A program made the position numbers and the translations under genes. A model generated the notes under the pieces. That model did not search any database and was not told where the DNA came from. It worked only from the letters and a program-made list of their open reading frames with translations. Below are positions 1 through 12,800 of a stretch of DNA of 64,000 nt, one piece after another; positions within the stretch are counted from its first letter, which is position 1; each line of letters begins with the position of its first letter. Location: positions 26,467,280 through 26,531,279 of the forward strand of contig NC_080710.1 of the NCBI RefSeq assembly GCF_019097595.1. Reading direction: 5' to 3'. Source of the stretch: Hemibagrus wyckioides (taxonomy: Eukaryota; Chordata; Actinopteri; Siluriformes; Bagridae).

Positions 1-1638
1 TCATTCTATTTTAAGTGCATTCATGAGGTTTGGACCATAAAAATGCTTTTTACTCTACACATAAGCCAAAACTGCTCTTGTTGCTTGTAACACTTCCATT
101 TGGTTTGAGTCTTGTTAATTGTTCGATACAAAAAAAAAAGAAAGAAAGCCCTGTAAAGTTCAACCATTTAAAACGGTACTGCCTGTGGAGCTGAGGACTG
201 CTGAGAGCACTTACACATGCAGCTTGTGCCCTCTAGTGAAGCCCAGAAACACAGCCGGTCTCTTTCAGAAAAAACAGGGATCATGTGCAGGGTACAGGGC
301 AGGGTGGTTAGCAGGTAAACAAGAGGAAATCATATGCTGCAGCGAGAGCAGGCGTGGGGTGAGAGCCGAGACCGCACCGTCGCACCAGCAGGATATGCAC
401 GCTCACATCTGATTAATGCAAGAGTGGAGAGAGGTGCGAACAAAGCTAAACAAGCATTTTTCATTCTTTAATTATCTGAACATGTGACACGGGGAGAAAG
501 GAGTGGAGGGCGACTCGAAACAACGGGGGATTCGCACAGTGAGTGTGACAGCACTGTAATAACCTCAATTATTCAGAATTAGGCCTGTATTGATTTACTG
601 CTGGATCGGCTTACTTACTGCATCTCGGATGCTGAAGTGGGTGGGAGAAGGGGACGGTCGACACTCCTGTCCCCAGGAAGAGTGACATTTTCAAGGGAAG
701 GAGGGGATGGGAAAAGAGGAGGGGAAGGATGGGAAGCTGGGACAGAACTCAATGCATCCTGAGATGAAGAGATTCTCCTCATCAAGCAATTGTGAACCAT
801 CCTATATTAGAACCTCGCTCTCACACCCATACTTGGCCTTGTTTTGAGAAGTCAGTATGACACATAAGGAGGAAAAGCTACAGGATTCCCACATTGACCC
901 CCAGGCTCCGTCCCATAGCATGAAGCAATATTTTTGCTTTCTTTCAGCAGGGGAAAAAAAAAAAGTTTGCCATGCCAGCTATGAATGAAAGATTAATTTC
1001 ATGAGGATGTGGATTATTAATGTTTAAGTTGGCAGTAGAAGAGCAGGGGGTTGTTTTGTTTACATGCCACCTACTGGGCCCTCTCATCTGATTAAATGGT
1101 AAAATAACAAGCAGACATGACCTTGGCCTTTCTTCCCTGGGAATCAAAACAATTTGAACAGCTGAAGAAAAAAAAAAAAACATTTTCTTTTTTAACAAAA
1201 ATCAGAGCGAATGCACTGGTAAAAAAAATAAATAAATAAAGAAGTGTATGCAATCACTTTCCAAATAGAAACAGAACAAGATGAAAAGGATAGAAAGGCA
1301 ACAGAGTCAAAGTAACAGTCATCGATGACCACAACAACGATGCAGAGAAAATGACAATAATGATGATGAAGATGATGAAGAGAAAGCTGATGAGAACAAC
1401 AAGGCAATGATAAAAATTGTGACTGGATAAAAAAGTACATTATACAGTCCAGGTCTGGGAAGGAACTCATCATTACTGCCCTTAATAAACACTGCAAAGC
1501 AAATAAAATTTATAAAAAAAAATAAATAAAATAAATACATTTTAGAAGCAAGGTCCGTAGCAGTAAACCTCAGGATGTTTGCACTGTAATGCTGACTTGA
1601 CCTTGAGCAGGGAATGAAGAGAAGCTACTAGACCAGTG

Positions 1639-1640
<2 letters not shown>
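1..1640. other. Unique non-coding DNA, no gene seen
   Basis: AT-rich single-copy sequence with scattered poly(A) and poly(T) runs. Open frames here are short, lack recognisable domains and overlap simple sequence. It contains one copy of a 48-bp dispersed repeat (719-766, listed separately). I see no promoter, exon or RNA gene that I can support. Confidence 0.6.
719..766 (+). repeat. 48-bp dispersed repeat, copy A
   Basis: This segment matches 3566-3613 at 43 of 48 positions in the same orientation. Both carry the core 'CTGGGACAGAACTCA' and end in 'GCATCCTGAGATG'. The flanks do not match, so this looks like the surviving piece of an older interspersed repeat. The family is not recognised. 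Confidence 0.6.

Positions 1641-1641
<1 letters not shown>

Positions 1642-1679
<38 letters not shown>
1642..1679. repeat. (GA)n microsatellite
   Basis: Uninterrupted GA dinucleotide run of about 19 units in otherwise unique sequence. Confidence 0.97.
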
Positions 1680-1680
<1 letters not shown>

Positions 1681-3089
1681 CAGGGTTGGTACGGTGCAGC
1701 TGTCGGCTGCCTCCGCAACGCCTCCTAATCAGTGCTAATTGGCACTCATGACGCCGGACTTAGCCACTGTCGAGCTCAGGGGGAAGAAGCACACAGGGTT
1801 CAGCGTACCTCTATCTTACAAGTAGGTGAGGTCAGCCAAAAGTGTGCCTGTATGTGCGAAACATCTGCCAAACTTATTCATTTTTCTGCATGTTGTTGAG
1901 AAAACATGCCGTGTGCTTAAGCACCTCCTCGGCTGGAGACGCGGTACCTCATGTGCCGGGCGGCATGTGCACCATTTTCATCATCTTTATAAGAGAACAT
2001 AAAAATATACCCGAGTGAACGCAAGAAAGTTTTCCACCACATTTCTACTCGGAAGAATCAACACGGCCATTGAGAGGGATTTTATTGAGACTATGAGCGA
2101 TTTACTGGTGCCATCTTATAATCAAGATCCTTGAAGCGACATTGTCAGTAATATACGAGAGCTTTTGAAAAGATTTCCTTCCATAAACAGCTCTTCAAAC
2201 ACTTCAGTACTAATCTGGGGAACTTTGCTAAGGTAAGGGATCGTCAGAGCTGATGTCTGAAGTTTCTTTAGACTCCATGAGCACTTCAGTTAACATAAAA
2301 ATCCCAAAAAACACTCAAGCAGCAGTCTATCACATTTTCCCCTCACACAGAGGACCGCTTAATGCACCAATGATTGCTTAATTTAGCGAAAGTTTGACTG
2401 TATATTGGTTTTGCTAATGAGGTATCACTTGTTTCATTGTTACTTTTGGATATTATTAGACGGTGACAACCGCCTTCTTAAATGTCTTTTTAATCCTGAT
2501 TTAAATCATAATAGCACTGTAGATATTCGGACCAAATTCCTTCGGCATAAATAATGCAGAAAGATCATGAAGGTAGCCATTCATTTTGCATCGTAGATCT
2601 AATCGGAGATTATTTAAATGTGCAGTCTTGTCCCTGCTTTACCACAGTTCACCATGTTTTGTTAAAAGAAAAAGCAAACGCTGAACATGCCCTTGTACAC
2701 AGTCAGAGGCAGTCCAGACACACAGGAGGACAGAACCAGTGGAGACAGAAGGGTCGAGTTGTTTATACAGCGAAGACTGGCAGGCGGAGAGGCCCGTGCC
2801 AGGAACAGCAGGGTCCACAGCATGAGTGTGAGACGTGTACACTGCTGCCTCGAGCAGCTGCAAACCCTTCTACACACATAACCGTGTGCCCTACTTCAAC
2901 CAACCGCCAAAATGTCAGCTGAACAGCAGGTGGATGCAGGGCTGCCTCTCAAAGCCCTGAAAGTGAGGCGTAGCACAGTAGAGCGCACAGAAGCCTCATT
3001 CATGTGGAATATAGGCTGCGTATTTATGAAAGATCAGAGGATTTCCTCTGCTGATTTACATCCCATTTGTCTCATATTTTCTAATTTTA
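1680..3089. other. Unique non-coding DNA, no gene seen
   Basis: Single-copy sequence between the GA microsatellite and the first Tc1 remnant. A 122-residue open frame at 2554-2922 overlaps other open frames on both strands, has no recognisable domain and no splice context that I can defend, so I do not call it. Confidence 0.55.
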
Positions 3090-3091
3090 TA

Positions 3092-3510
3092 TACACCGAT
3101 CAGGCATAACATTATGACCACCACCAGGTGAGACGAATAACGCTGATCATCTAGGATAATACACTGTGCCACAAAGCAAAAAAAAAAAAAAAGGTCCAGG
3201 AATGGATGATGAGCACAACAATGAGTTTGAGGTGTTGACTTGACCTCCAAATTCCCCAGATCTCAATCCAATTGAGCATCAGTGGGATGTGCTGGACAAA
3301 CAACTCCGATCCATGGAGGCCCCACCTCACAACTTACAGGAATTAAAGGATCTGCTGCTAACATCTTGGTGCCAGATCTTGGTGCCACAGCACACCTTCA
3401 GGGATCTAGCAGAGTCCATGCCTTGATGGGTCAAGGCTATTTTCAGCAGCAAAAGTGGGACCAACACGATATTAGGCAGGTGGGTCATAATGTTATGCCT
3501 GATGGGTGTA
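3092..3510 (+). mobile_element. Tc1/mariner-type element, internally deleted
   Basis: The left end 'TACACCGATCAGGCATAAC' (3092) and the reverse complement of the right end (finishing at 3510) form terminal inverted repeats of about 30 bp with only a few mismatches. Each end is flanked by TA, the Tc1/mariner target duplication. At about 420 bp it is far below the roughly 1.2 kb or more usual for a complete element. Most of the transposase is missing; only its C-terminal end remains on the plus strand. The deletion differs from that of the copies at 45.5 and 53.7 kb. It is non-autonomous and presumably inactive. Confidence 0.9.
3244..3426 (+). pseudogene. Tc1-like transposase, C-terminal remnant
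   Basis: The plus strand reads PPNSPDLNPIEHQWD, then LDKQLRSMEAPPHNLQELKD, and runs to a TGA at 3424-3426. 'SPDLNPIEH' is the signature around the third acidic catalytic residue of the Tc1 DDE transposase family; the Glu codon is 3274-3276. The transposase would cut and join the element's inverted repeats in the nucleus. Everything upstream, including the DNA-binding domain and the first two catalytic aspartates, is deleted; upstream bases include an A run (3178-3192) and an in-frame break. It is a dead fragment of about 60 codons inside the element at 3092-3510. Confidence 0.85.
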
Positions 3511-3511
3511 T

Positions 3512-4299
3512 ATAGGTCAAGCATAGTTTGGCTCTTTATCCTAACCTGAGTGCTACTCCAAAACAGAGGGGAAGGACAGGAACCTGGGACAGAACTCATA
3601 GCATCCTGAGATGCTCTCTGGCGTGACCCCTTCTCTGTGACCTCACACAAATTACATTCAGAATTTGGGCCCAGGAGTGGCAAGTGGACCTCTGTCATTA
3701 GAAACATAACCCGGTGGTTCATATTACAGACCATGTCAGGAGTTACACGGCAGAGAGCTGGTGATTAAAGCTAAGCCTGTGAACTAGTACTCCACTATTT
3801 AGAAGTAATTGTGAGGTCAAGCAGTGATTTGAAGGAGCCGTGGTAAAGCACCGGGGAATGTGCCCTTCGAAGAAGACTCATAGAGAACACTGAGAGCACA
3901 GAAGCACTGTTTATTTGAAGGGAGAGGATGACTGACGTGATTTGCAGAAGTCCAGCAGAGATTCGGCAGACTGGCGGAGACGCTGAGTGGCCAGTTCTTA
4001 TCCTAAAGAAACATAATGCTAGGGGAAGAGAAGATCGGGACTACAATGCGAACCTTTACTCGATTATCACTCCATTTTCTTAAACAGCTTTTCCATATTT
4101 TGGGACCACAAGCACATGGACAAACACAGGTTTAAGTGTAATTCCACTCTTGGGTGGGGTGGACTGTCCTTTTAGCCTTTGTAATTTTTTTTTAAAACTC
4201 AAACTTGGTCTTATAATTTATCAACAACAAATCAAAATGACCTTTCCACATGATCTTAAACAGTTGTAGAAATGATATTATTTACAGTTACATTATTTA
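3512..4299. other. Unique non-coding DNA with 48-bp repeat copy B
   Basis: Mostly single-copy sequence. It begins beside the Tc1 remnant and includes the second copy of the 48-bp repeat (3566-3613). No gene is supported. Confidence 0.55.
3566..3613 (+). repeat. 48-bp dispersed repeat, copy B
   Basis: Partner of 719-766: five mismatches over 48 bp, same strand, about 2.8 kb apart. It lies about 55 bp to the right of the Tc1 remnant. The family is unknown. Confidence 0.6.
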
Positions 4300-4525
4300 G
4301 TGTCACCCAAATGAGGATGAGGTTCCCTCGAGTCTGGTTCCTCTCAAGGTTTCTTCCTCATATCAGGAAGTTTTTCCTCGCCACCGTCACCTCAGGCACT
4401 CTCAGTGGGAATAAATGTTAGGGCTAAATATTAATTTAACTTTATTATTCTTCTACATTACTACACTTCTGTAAAGCCGCTTTGAGACAATGTCCATTGT
4501 AAAAACCCACAATATGGTTAAAAAA
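4300..4525 (+). repeat. Fish SINE/LINE-tail-like repeat, copy 1
   Basis: It starts 'GTGTCACCCAAATGAGGATG' and continues with 'GGTTCCTCTCAAGGTTTCTTCCTC', 'GGAAGTTTTTCCTCGCCACC' and 'GCTTTGAGACAATGTCCATTG', then an A-rich end. The same order of blocks occurs at 50721-50975. I recognise this as a retroposon-type repeat common in fish, but cannot assign it to SINE or LINE 3' end with certainty. Confidence 0.75.
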
Positions 4526-4684
4526 TAAAGAAAAAAATATATTATTTATTAACTCCTGTTGAAATTCTCCAAATATTTATTGTGTTCGAGTAGTGAGTGA
4601 ATATTACATGTACGCTGTTCATAACTTGTATATGTTTTAATAGACATTTGAAAAAATGTCATTGAGATGACATTAATGCAAATA

Positions 4685-4689
<5 letters not shown>

Positions 4690-4760
<71 letters not shown>
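4690..4760. repeat. (TA)n microsatellite
   Basis: Uninterrupted AT dinucleotide run of about 35 units. It is self-complementary and could extrude as a hairpin or cruciform. Confidence 0.97.
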
Positions 4761-4764
<4 letters not shown>

Positions 4765-7700
4765 TAATACTTCAAGGTAAAGTGCTCAAATGCCAGTTGA
4801 TGTTTTTTTTCCATGCTATAAAAGAGCCTTAATTAAAGTTACTTACAGAATCAGACAAACGAGGTTGCTGTGAAGGACATTTTACATACATATGTTAAAC
4901 TTCTTTGGATTACTTTAACAAAGATGCATGTAAAGTGTCCACAAATTGAACTCCAACCAGGGACTCACCACCAAAACTGTGTGTGTACACAGCTGCTGCT
5001 GCTTCTTGAAAAGATAACACCGCTATAATGAGTAACTGAAGTGAAAACACTAGACTAAAATGAAAGCGGTTTATTTTTCTTGCAAACGGATTGCTCTGTT
5101 CATTTGACAGAGAGCAGAGAGCGTGTTGCTTCTTGATATCGCTTTAGAGCCGCAGGCCCCAACACAAGCTTTATCTAAATATATTGTGAGATTTCTTTGA
5201 CATTGCTGTTTATCTTTATCAGGTGACACCGCTCGCCCTTAACAAAGGAATGAAACAGGAAGACCATTTATAATAATGCTTTCTGATCATATCAATACGC
5301 AGACAAATGGCATCCAGCAAAGGGACAATTTTCGATTTCTCTATAAGAATGTTTCATTTCTGTATATCTTGGTCCAGTTGTCAGATCTTACACAAGCAGA
5401 GCTCAGAACAAAAAACATAATCGTTCTCGGAATAAAGGAAACAGGCCTGGCGTTGGTTTGTGATATCTGGATGCAACGGTAAGGCTCTGTGCATTAGGAA
5501 CAGGATGTGCAGCCCTCAAAGCAACCCCAATGGACAATGTATGACAGAAAAGCCCCAAATGAGTTCTGACAGCACCTGCCTATTTATGGCCAACATGCAG
5601 CAGGCTAAACCACCTCCTTTCCCGTTTGTCCCCATTAGCAGACTTTCAAACCTATTAACACCTAAGCAGCCATTCAGACCTGATTCCAGATGTGTGCTGG
5701 CAATTAGAGTGGATAAAACAAGTCACGTAAGGCAGGATGAGATTTACAATAATAGGTTTAGGGAAAATTTAACTGCTAGAGAACATACGGTTGTGTCCTT
5801 ATTCACTGTGATGCTCGATGTAATGAATAGACAGCTATTATGGATGTAGCTATACATCTTAGAGATTTCTTAGCAAGTTTTGTTCAGTTATACGGTTAGC
5901 ATAGATCATTAGTATGGATTGTAGCTTTGCGTGATTAGTGTTTGCTTGTGTTTGGGTTTAAGGGACCCGAGGGACAGCGGGCTGAAATGCCATGCGCTCT
6001 GATCTACCATCCAAATTCTCGCCCCATGAAGCTGGCGCCAGCGGTTTTGGCTTGATGATCAGACGTGGAGTTTGCCGCGTCGCCCCCTTCAGCGCAGGAG
6101 GTGTTTGGCGGGATGCGGCCTATTAAAACGCTTTGTAAAGCTCGAGCGGCCCGACTTCCGACGTAGATCAAAACGATAAAGCTACGTTTAAAGATTTAAG
6201 CTGTTAGGCTTGTATGCACGACTTTTCTGGAACATTCCTCAACATCATGCAAGTCATTAAGGTTTTCATAGGGAGTCATAGAGCGAGATGTACGAAACGT
6301 ACGTACGAGGAGGAATGCCGTGACTCCACGTGAACACAAAATGCGACGTGTCTGACGTTCAAGTTCAACTTAATCCAGACCTCTGCATCTCACTGTGCAA
6401 TCTATACCCGAGATCCATCCATTTGCATTCTGCATGATGTGCAGATTTGCAGATTAAAAGCTGCTCTTTATAATAATGGAAATGGACAACCATAAAGATG
6501 CAAAAGCTCAGGACTAAAACTTAAAAGTTAAACTGTATTAATTTAACTATATGGATCCACAGCTGAAATAACATTTAGAATTTGCACAGTCAGGAAAAGA
6601 AAAGTCCTGGAATTGAATTGCTGATTTTTTTTTTTTTTTTGATAGGTCTGAATTAATATTTTCATTGTGTAGGCTATGCCTCTATGAGCTGGGTTGCCAG
6701 ATCTGCATGACAAACCCAAAGTACAAAAAGTATCAAGGCACAAATAGTTTTTGGGTCAGCATTTAAATGTTAAACATTTTTATGTACAATAAATATCTAT
6801 TATCATAAATGTAAAAAAAAGGGGGGGGGGAGAAAGAAAGAAAAAACCTCTTCAAGTACATGCTGCTAATTTACACCTACTGTTAGAAGGCAACAATTTA
6901 CACCTGCTTTTTGCCCATAGCTTAATGTACTGAACATAATATGTAATTAGCCACCTTTTCCATTTCTAAACCCTTTTGTTTCACCAAATTCTCACATTCT
7001 GTGTGATTCCCACCTCATTACAGACACACAGACAGGAGGTCTGCAACACACCAGGTTCTTTGTGCAGAATGAGATCAAAAAGTCCATCTGGTCCATACAG
7101 TAGTTATTGGCACAGCTTAGTTTGTGCATGCTTCCTCGTGACCAGTCAGCAGTCAGAGCAATAAACAGACAGAGAAGCAGCCGTAAAGGACGATGACTGG
7201 GACTGTGACACTCAACCCTTTCATAATAAGAGCAGGAAGAGCAATCTATGGAGGTCGGTCAGAGAAAGCGGACCTCATACATCATACTGAGATGTGACAT
7301 GTGGTGTGGCATTTTAAAGTCGGCGACGGGGAGGAAGGGGGGTTTGGGACAACTAACTCTTCGGGAGGTTAAATTATTTACATCAGGAACAGGATGAAGT
7401 GCAGTCGACTGCTTTAAGTGTATAATGCACTGAGGAGAAGAGCTATTGATCGACTAATTAATTGATTTATGTGGAAAGTAATCGACTGCCAAATGATCCA
7501 TTTGGGGAGCTCATTAGTTACAATGCATTATTCATACCTGGGGCTGAGTCATGATGGATAGTGTGTGTGTGTGCACATGTGTACATGTATACATGCAAGC
7601 GTTTAACAGCAATAAATGGTATACTTTCCAATTTCTTTTTTAATCAGTGTATAGATTTTCATTTACATCCCCCCTTCCAGTTCCCCACACACAAACACAC

Positions 7701-9725
7701 ACCTCTGAGAGACACCAGTGAGCAGATAGAGCATTTGTCATAACGCCCACGTTCCTGGGATTCGATATCTGTAAGCCATCTGGATTTTCTCATCAGTAAA
7801 AGTCCCCTAAAACAAAACATCCTCGGGATTTCACAGCATTCATCCAATGCAAACCATCACTGTTTGACTATCCTTTAAGCCCCGGAGGGAGACGGATGCT
7901 TCGGGTGCCCTGGCTTTCTTAAATAAGGCCAGTGTTTGCACTCTCCACACACTCAAGTCTATTTACGGCATGGTCCTGTGGGACGGTGGGGTTAAATGAA
8001 AGAAAAACCTGCGTGCCCGAGGAAGCTGTTTTCTGGGAAAGAGCAGCTCCATCCTGACGTTTGACAGCAACAGAACAACCATTTCAAAACGAACACGCAT
8101 CTCCACATGGTATTCTGCCATGACCTGAGGCTCTGGGCAGCAACAACAGCTGCTTAAGTGCAGCCAGCTTGGGCCAAGATCTTACATATCTCACGCATCA
8201 CTCTGGTGGCTGACGGTTTGAGGAAACGTCTTGGCGCTCGGCATGGCGGTTTACAGCGATTCTTCATGGCGAGGCTGAAAATTACAATGGAACAAATCCA
8301 TGGAGGGTGTTTGTGCGTGAAGGGGAAAGGCAAGGTTAGAGTAAGCTAAAAACAGTCCCACATTTTTCCACATTGTGCTCCCATTAGATGCCACGCAGAG
8401 ATGCCAACATTGCTAACAAGGAAATCATAGCAAGCAGGGAGACAACAAAAAAAAAAAAACAGTACGTGGTTGAGACAGCTATATTTTTCTCTCAGATGTG
8501 GGCCAAGCAACAATAAGGATATACCAAAGGCAAACGTCCAGAATGACCATTCCTCTATTATATACCAAGAGACCACAGGACCGCTTTATTGATTAATAAT
8601 CGGCTCACAAGGCACATTTCACCTAAATAAAGTCTTGAAGCAAAAGTGTTCCTGTTGGCAAATGTATGTCTTTTATGCTCAATATCCTTTAGTGAACTGT
8701 CTTTCCTGCTAGACAAACTTTATTGAGCTGAGAAAGTGGGAAAAGTAAAACATTTCAGGTTGTACCGTAGCAAGAGGTCAAAAATCTAAATTGGAGATGT
8801 TAGACCTTCTGTATCTGCCCAAAAGTGCAAGATACTTGCCCACACACTCTTCCCACATTAAGGGTTCAATACTATTCAGTCCAGCAATCATCTTCCTGTG
8901 CTCTCAAAGTCTCACGGGCTCAGCTCAGTGCCTCTACGTTCCTGCAAAACTACACACAAGCTCACACTCACATGAACTTTCTATGCATGCAAGTTAGTGG
9001 AATTGCACTCTCAGCCATTCGCTGAATATATCCCAGCATTATAAGTTAATGGCTCTAAAAAGGCTCGCACGACTGTGTGAAGTCAGGTGTGGATGTTTGA
9101 ATAAATGATGATCTGGAGTGTGGTTGGAGTGAATTAAGCTAAGCATCTGGTCCACAGGGTACGTCTCGAGCACGTCCGTACATGACTTCAGCCTTCATTA
9201 AGACTAGTAGAGGCAGCCCTTTTAACTCGGACGCCATTTTATTCGCTTTTTACTTTTCAGTTTATCGGAAAGAAATGAACTGGGCGGTTTCAGAAGTAAG
9301 AAGTTCTGAGAAACCTTCAGCCTCTGGAGAGAAACTAAACCTTAGAGGAACGTTCATACCAGACCCATTGGGGGAAAAAAAAAATAGCACTACAGAGAAT
9401 AAAAGAAAAATCAAGCTCATCATTTTCTATGGGTGCATGTGCACCTGATGTGAAGCTAAGACCTTGCCATGCTCTGATGGGTTTTCATTCTGAACAGTTT
9501 GGCTATTCCCCCCCCAGCCCATTGTTATATCTTACAATCGTTTGGCCGCAAGTAAACCCGTCCATCTCGGTGGTATTCAGACCTTCAGACCTAGACGTAT
9601 GATGCTTCTGTATATCCCTGGGCTTCCATACCTGATTCAATTCAGCTTACTGTGATGTATTTCATGAGCTGATATGTAAGAGCAGGGAAAATACAATAAC
9701 GTGCAGGACATGGTGGAGTTTCTCT

Positions 9726-9728
<3 letters not shown>
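4761..9728. other. Unique AT-rich non-coding DNA, no gene seen
   Basis: About 5 kb without recognisable exons, RNA genes or transposons. A more CpG-rich patch lies at 5960-6190 (see findings). Poly(T) at 6626-6641, a short G run at 6820-6829 and a short GT tract near 7560 are the only simple repeats of note. Open frames of up to 129 residues (5460-5849) show no domain or repeat and are not called. Confidence 0.55.

Positions 9729-9807
<79 letters not shown>
9729..9807. repeat. (TA)n microsatellite
   Basis: Pure TA run of nearly 40 units. Both strands translate as Ile-Tyr repeats, which explains the apparent open frames there. Confidence 0.97.
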
Positions 9808-9809
<2 letters not shown>

Positions 9810-12800
9810 CAACACAAGAAATGGCACACTGCAGTTATACGAGTGAAACCGTCTCATCATTTCATTTTCCTTCACATTTAAGGCATAATAATAAACTGAA
9901 TAAAGTACATGTCTTCTCTAAAGCTGCTATCAGTATACAACAAAAAGTAGTCATTTTAGTGTAGCTGTTATGTTCACCATATAATATAGACATAAAAATC
10001 TTGCTACCTGATGCATACGTCAATTTATGACTAGGATACGCATGAAGATATTCCTTTATAATCCTTATAATACACATCTGTCTGATTTAAGAAAAAATGA
10101 TTTTAAAAAAAATTGATGAAAAAAATCTGTCTTTATATTATAAATATTAAAGAGAAAATTCTAATAAAAAAAAAAAAAAGAAAAAGAAAAAAGTTCATTA
10201 CTGCTACATTTAATGTTAGATTTTATTCGGAGGGGAAAAAAAGTTTTTTTTAAGTAGTTAGTTTTTACTTTTCTAGTATTTCTTGTTAACAATCTTCACT
10301 CTGAAAGAACATTTTTAATGCATAAAAAAAAAAACTTTTAATAAAAAAGTCTCAGCATTCTACGGGTATCATTTCTTGATGCTGTTAGACCTTCATTGTG
10401 AGTTTTAAGCATTTTTCTTGCCCATGATATATTCCTATATGCGGCAAGCACAGCAGGTAGAGATTAGGCAAAAAAAAAAAAAAAATCTTTACCCATGCTT
10501 TTAAGCATCCCGAAGAAAAGAAGAAAAAAAAAAGAATATATTTTCATGCTTTTTGTCGACATGGTATTAAAATAAAAAAAATTCTCTCACAAATCAGATC
10601 TCGACCCAACCTGGCCAGGTGATCCAAGGAAAAAACCTTTTCAGGACACCTGTGTAACTCAGTAAAACCCAACTAATGAGATTTCTGAAAGCCAGTGCCA
10701 GCCTGTGTTCTGGTTTGGAGTGGAGCTTTAACGCGAGAGAGCGAGGCACTCATAATGGTGAACTGAATAAGAGTCTCACTCTGAGAAACATTTTCTGGCA
10801 CACTTAAGGCTTGTTTTTGAGCGTGGCTGGACTAGAATGGAGACTGGTTCATTAAATCTTATGACTTCCTCTCTTACTCGCTCGCTCTCTTCCAGTAAGT
10901 GAGAGTGTGTGTTTTTTTCTCTCTTTTAAGCTTGCACAGGCAACGGGCAAAGTCGATTTATTTATTTTATTTTATAAGTGTAACTGGGTAAGCTCACCAT
11001 GCATCCTGGACCGTCTGATAAGCAAAGCAGCAATGGGGAAAATGAATCCTAAAACCATGAGGATCTTGGCTGTGAATAAACTTTGGGTCAGGTCTGGTAT
11101 TACACTCCAACAGCTCAAGTTTGAAGGAAATGCTTTGGCATGCTATCTCTGTTATTAGAAAAATAATGATAACAATGGAAAGGATCTATGAAGTGTGGGT
11201 AGACAGATTCCGGTAAGGTAATCACGCGCACTATTTCTCTTAGTTCCTTCATCTCCGAAGCTCGAGCCTAAAGCCAGGTCCACTTCTCATGATGGATTCC
11301 TGTCCAGCGGCTGCCCTCTGACTCGTGACATTTATGATATAAGCAAGCCCTCGCTTTATGTGGTCCATCGCTTGGAGGAACAGCTAATGGGGGTCCGGGA
11401 TTGCTGGTCCAGGTTTGTGCCGCATCCCAAGGGAGGCATAGGACCCCTTTTAATTGGGGCGTCTGACTAAATAAATTGGCGGATTATGACCTATAAACGA
11501 GAATTTATGTGCCCATTATATGTGCCGCTGATTTGCTCAGAAATGGGAACACACTCGTTAGCTACGATTCGTCTGCCATGCCATCATTTCCTAATTAGCG
11601 CTGACATTGGCTGGGCTTTACTCAGCATGCACACATGTCTCTGATGTTCCTGTTTTTCCTCCCAATTAGATGGTTCCATTTTGGGGACACATCATGCCAT
11701 GCTGGAAAACAACCCCAGACCCAAGAATAAACTTGGGAGAGAGGTTTTACGTCAATTCAGAGGAGTCTACTCTGATATGCTTTAATGAAAGATGAGGTTG
11801 GGGAAAATGTAAAATAAATGGTTTTTCGAATATCACGGTGAGATCAAGAATAATGATTGACTTGATGGGATTTTAGGGGGAAAATAAGTACAGGTGAGGG
11901 ACCAGCGAATAATAAAGACGAGCTAATGATTGGTTTTCACCTTTCTCTGCGAATTCATCTATGATTTATTAAAGGGGATGAAAGAAAAAGCCCTATGAGG
12001 TCCACTGTCCTTCAGCAGGGAAGAAATGGTCAGTTGTGGCACACAAAGGGGAACAAAGCAGCCAAAGAGCATGGCTACACACAGACACACAAGAAAAAGT
12101 GTCCTCTTCAATTTCCTGCCAAAACGGGGGACTGGAATTATTCTCCTGCTGCCTTTGTGTCTCTCCTGCACTCCTTCTCTCCGTTTCGGACAAACAAAGC
12201 TGGCTGTATTCGTTCTCATGAGGGAGGCTCTTTAGCGGCCCATCAGGCAGCAGGGTGCCCACAGGAAAACGGCACAGCAGCAGGGGAGGGTCGGTCTGTT
12301 AAATGCACTTCACAACTACCTCACAACCACACAGACACACAATTACTGCTTTCTCTCTCTCATACACACACACCATCACACATACACATATTGAATGTGC
12401 TCCAAAAAAGTGGCAACTGAGAGATTTATTGGAGCAGGGGAGAGAGGGGGGGGGATAGAAGAAGAAAGAGAGGGTTACAGGTGGGGAGAGCAGAGGATGA
12501 AAGAGAAGCAAATTCAGATTCATCTTTTCTGCTCATTTAAAGAAAGACAGATAAAAGCTTCGGGTGAAAGACAATGTCGAGTAATCAGAGCAAAAAGAAG
12601 GGGAGAGCTCAAGAAACGGCAATCTCTCGTCATTTTAGAATGACACAAAAGCAAAGTGAGAGCCAGCAAGAGAGGAAATCTTTGATCCTCTGAATTCTCG
12701 CAGCAATTCAACATGTGATCAATGGGAAATAGGAAAGAGGATGCACTAAAGATCACTAGACTCCTTTTTCTCCAATTGAAAGACTTGAGAGCAATCTTCA

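Noticed and set aside
2554..2922. 122-residue plus-strand frame
   Set aside because: No domain, overlaps frames in other phases and on the other strand, and no supportable splice or start context.
9642..9964. Ile-Tyr repeat frames on both strands
   Set aside because: Translation of the TA microsatellite.
12395..12643. Lys/Arg/Glu-rich frame near a GA/G-rich tract
   Set aside because: Composition follows the purine-rich DNA; opposite-strand frames are equally open.
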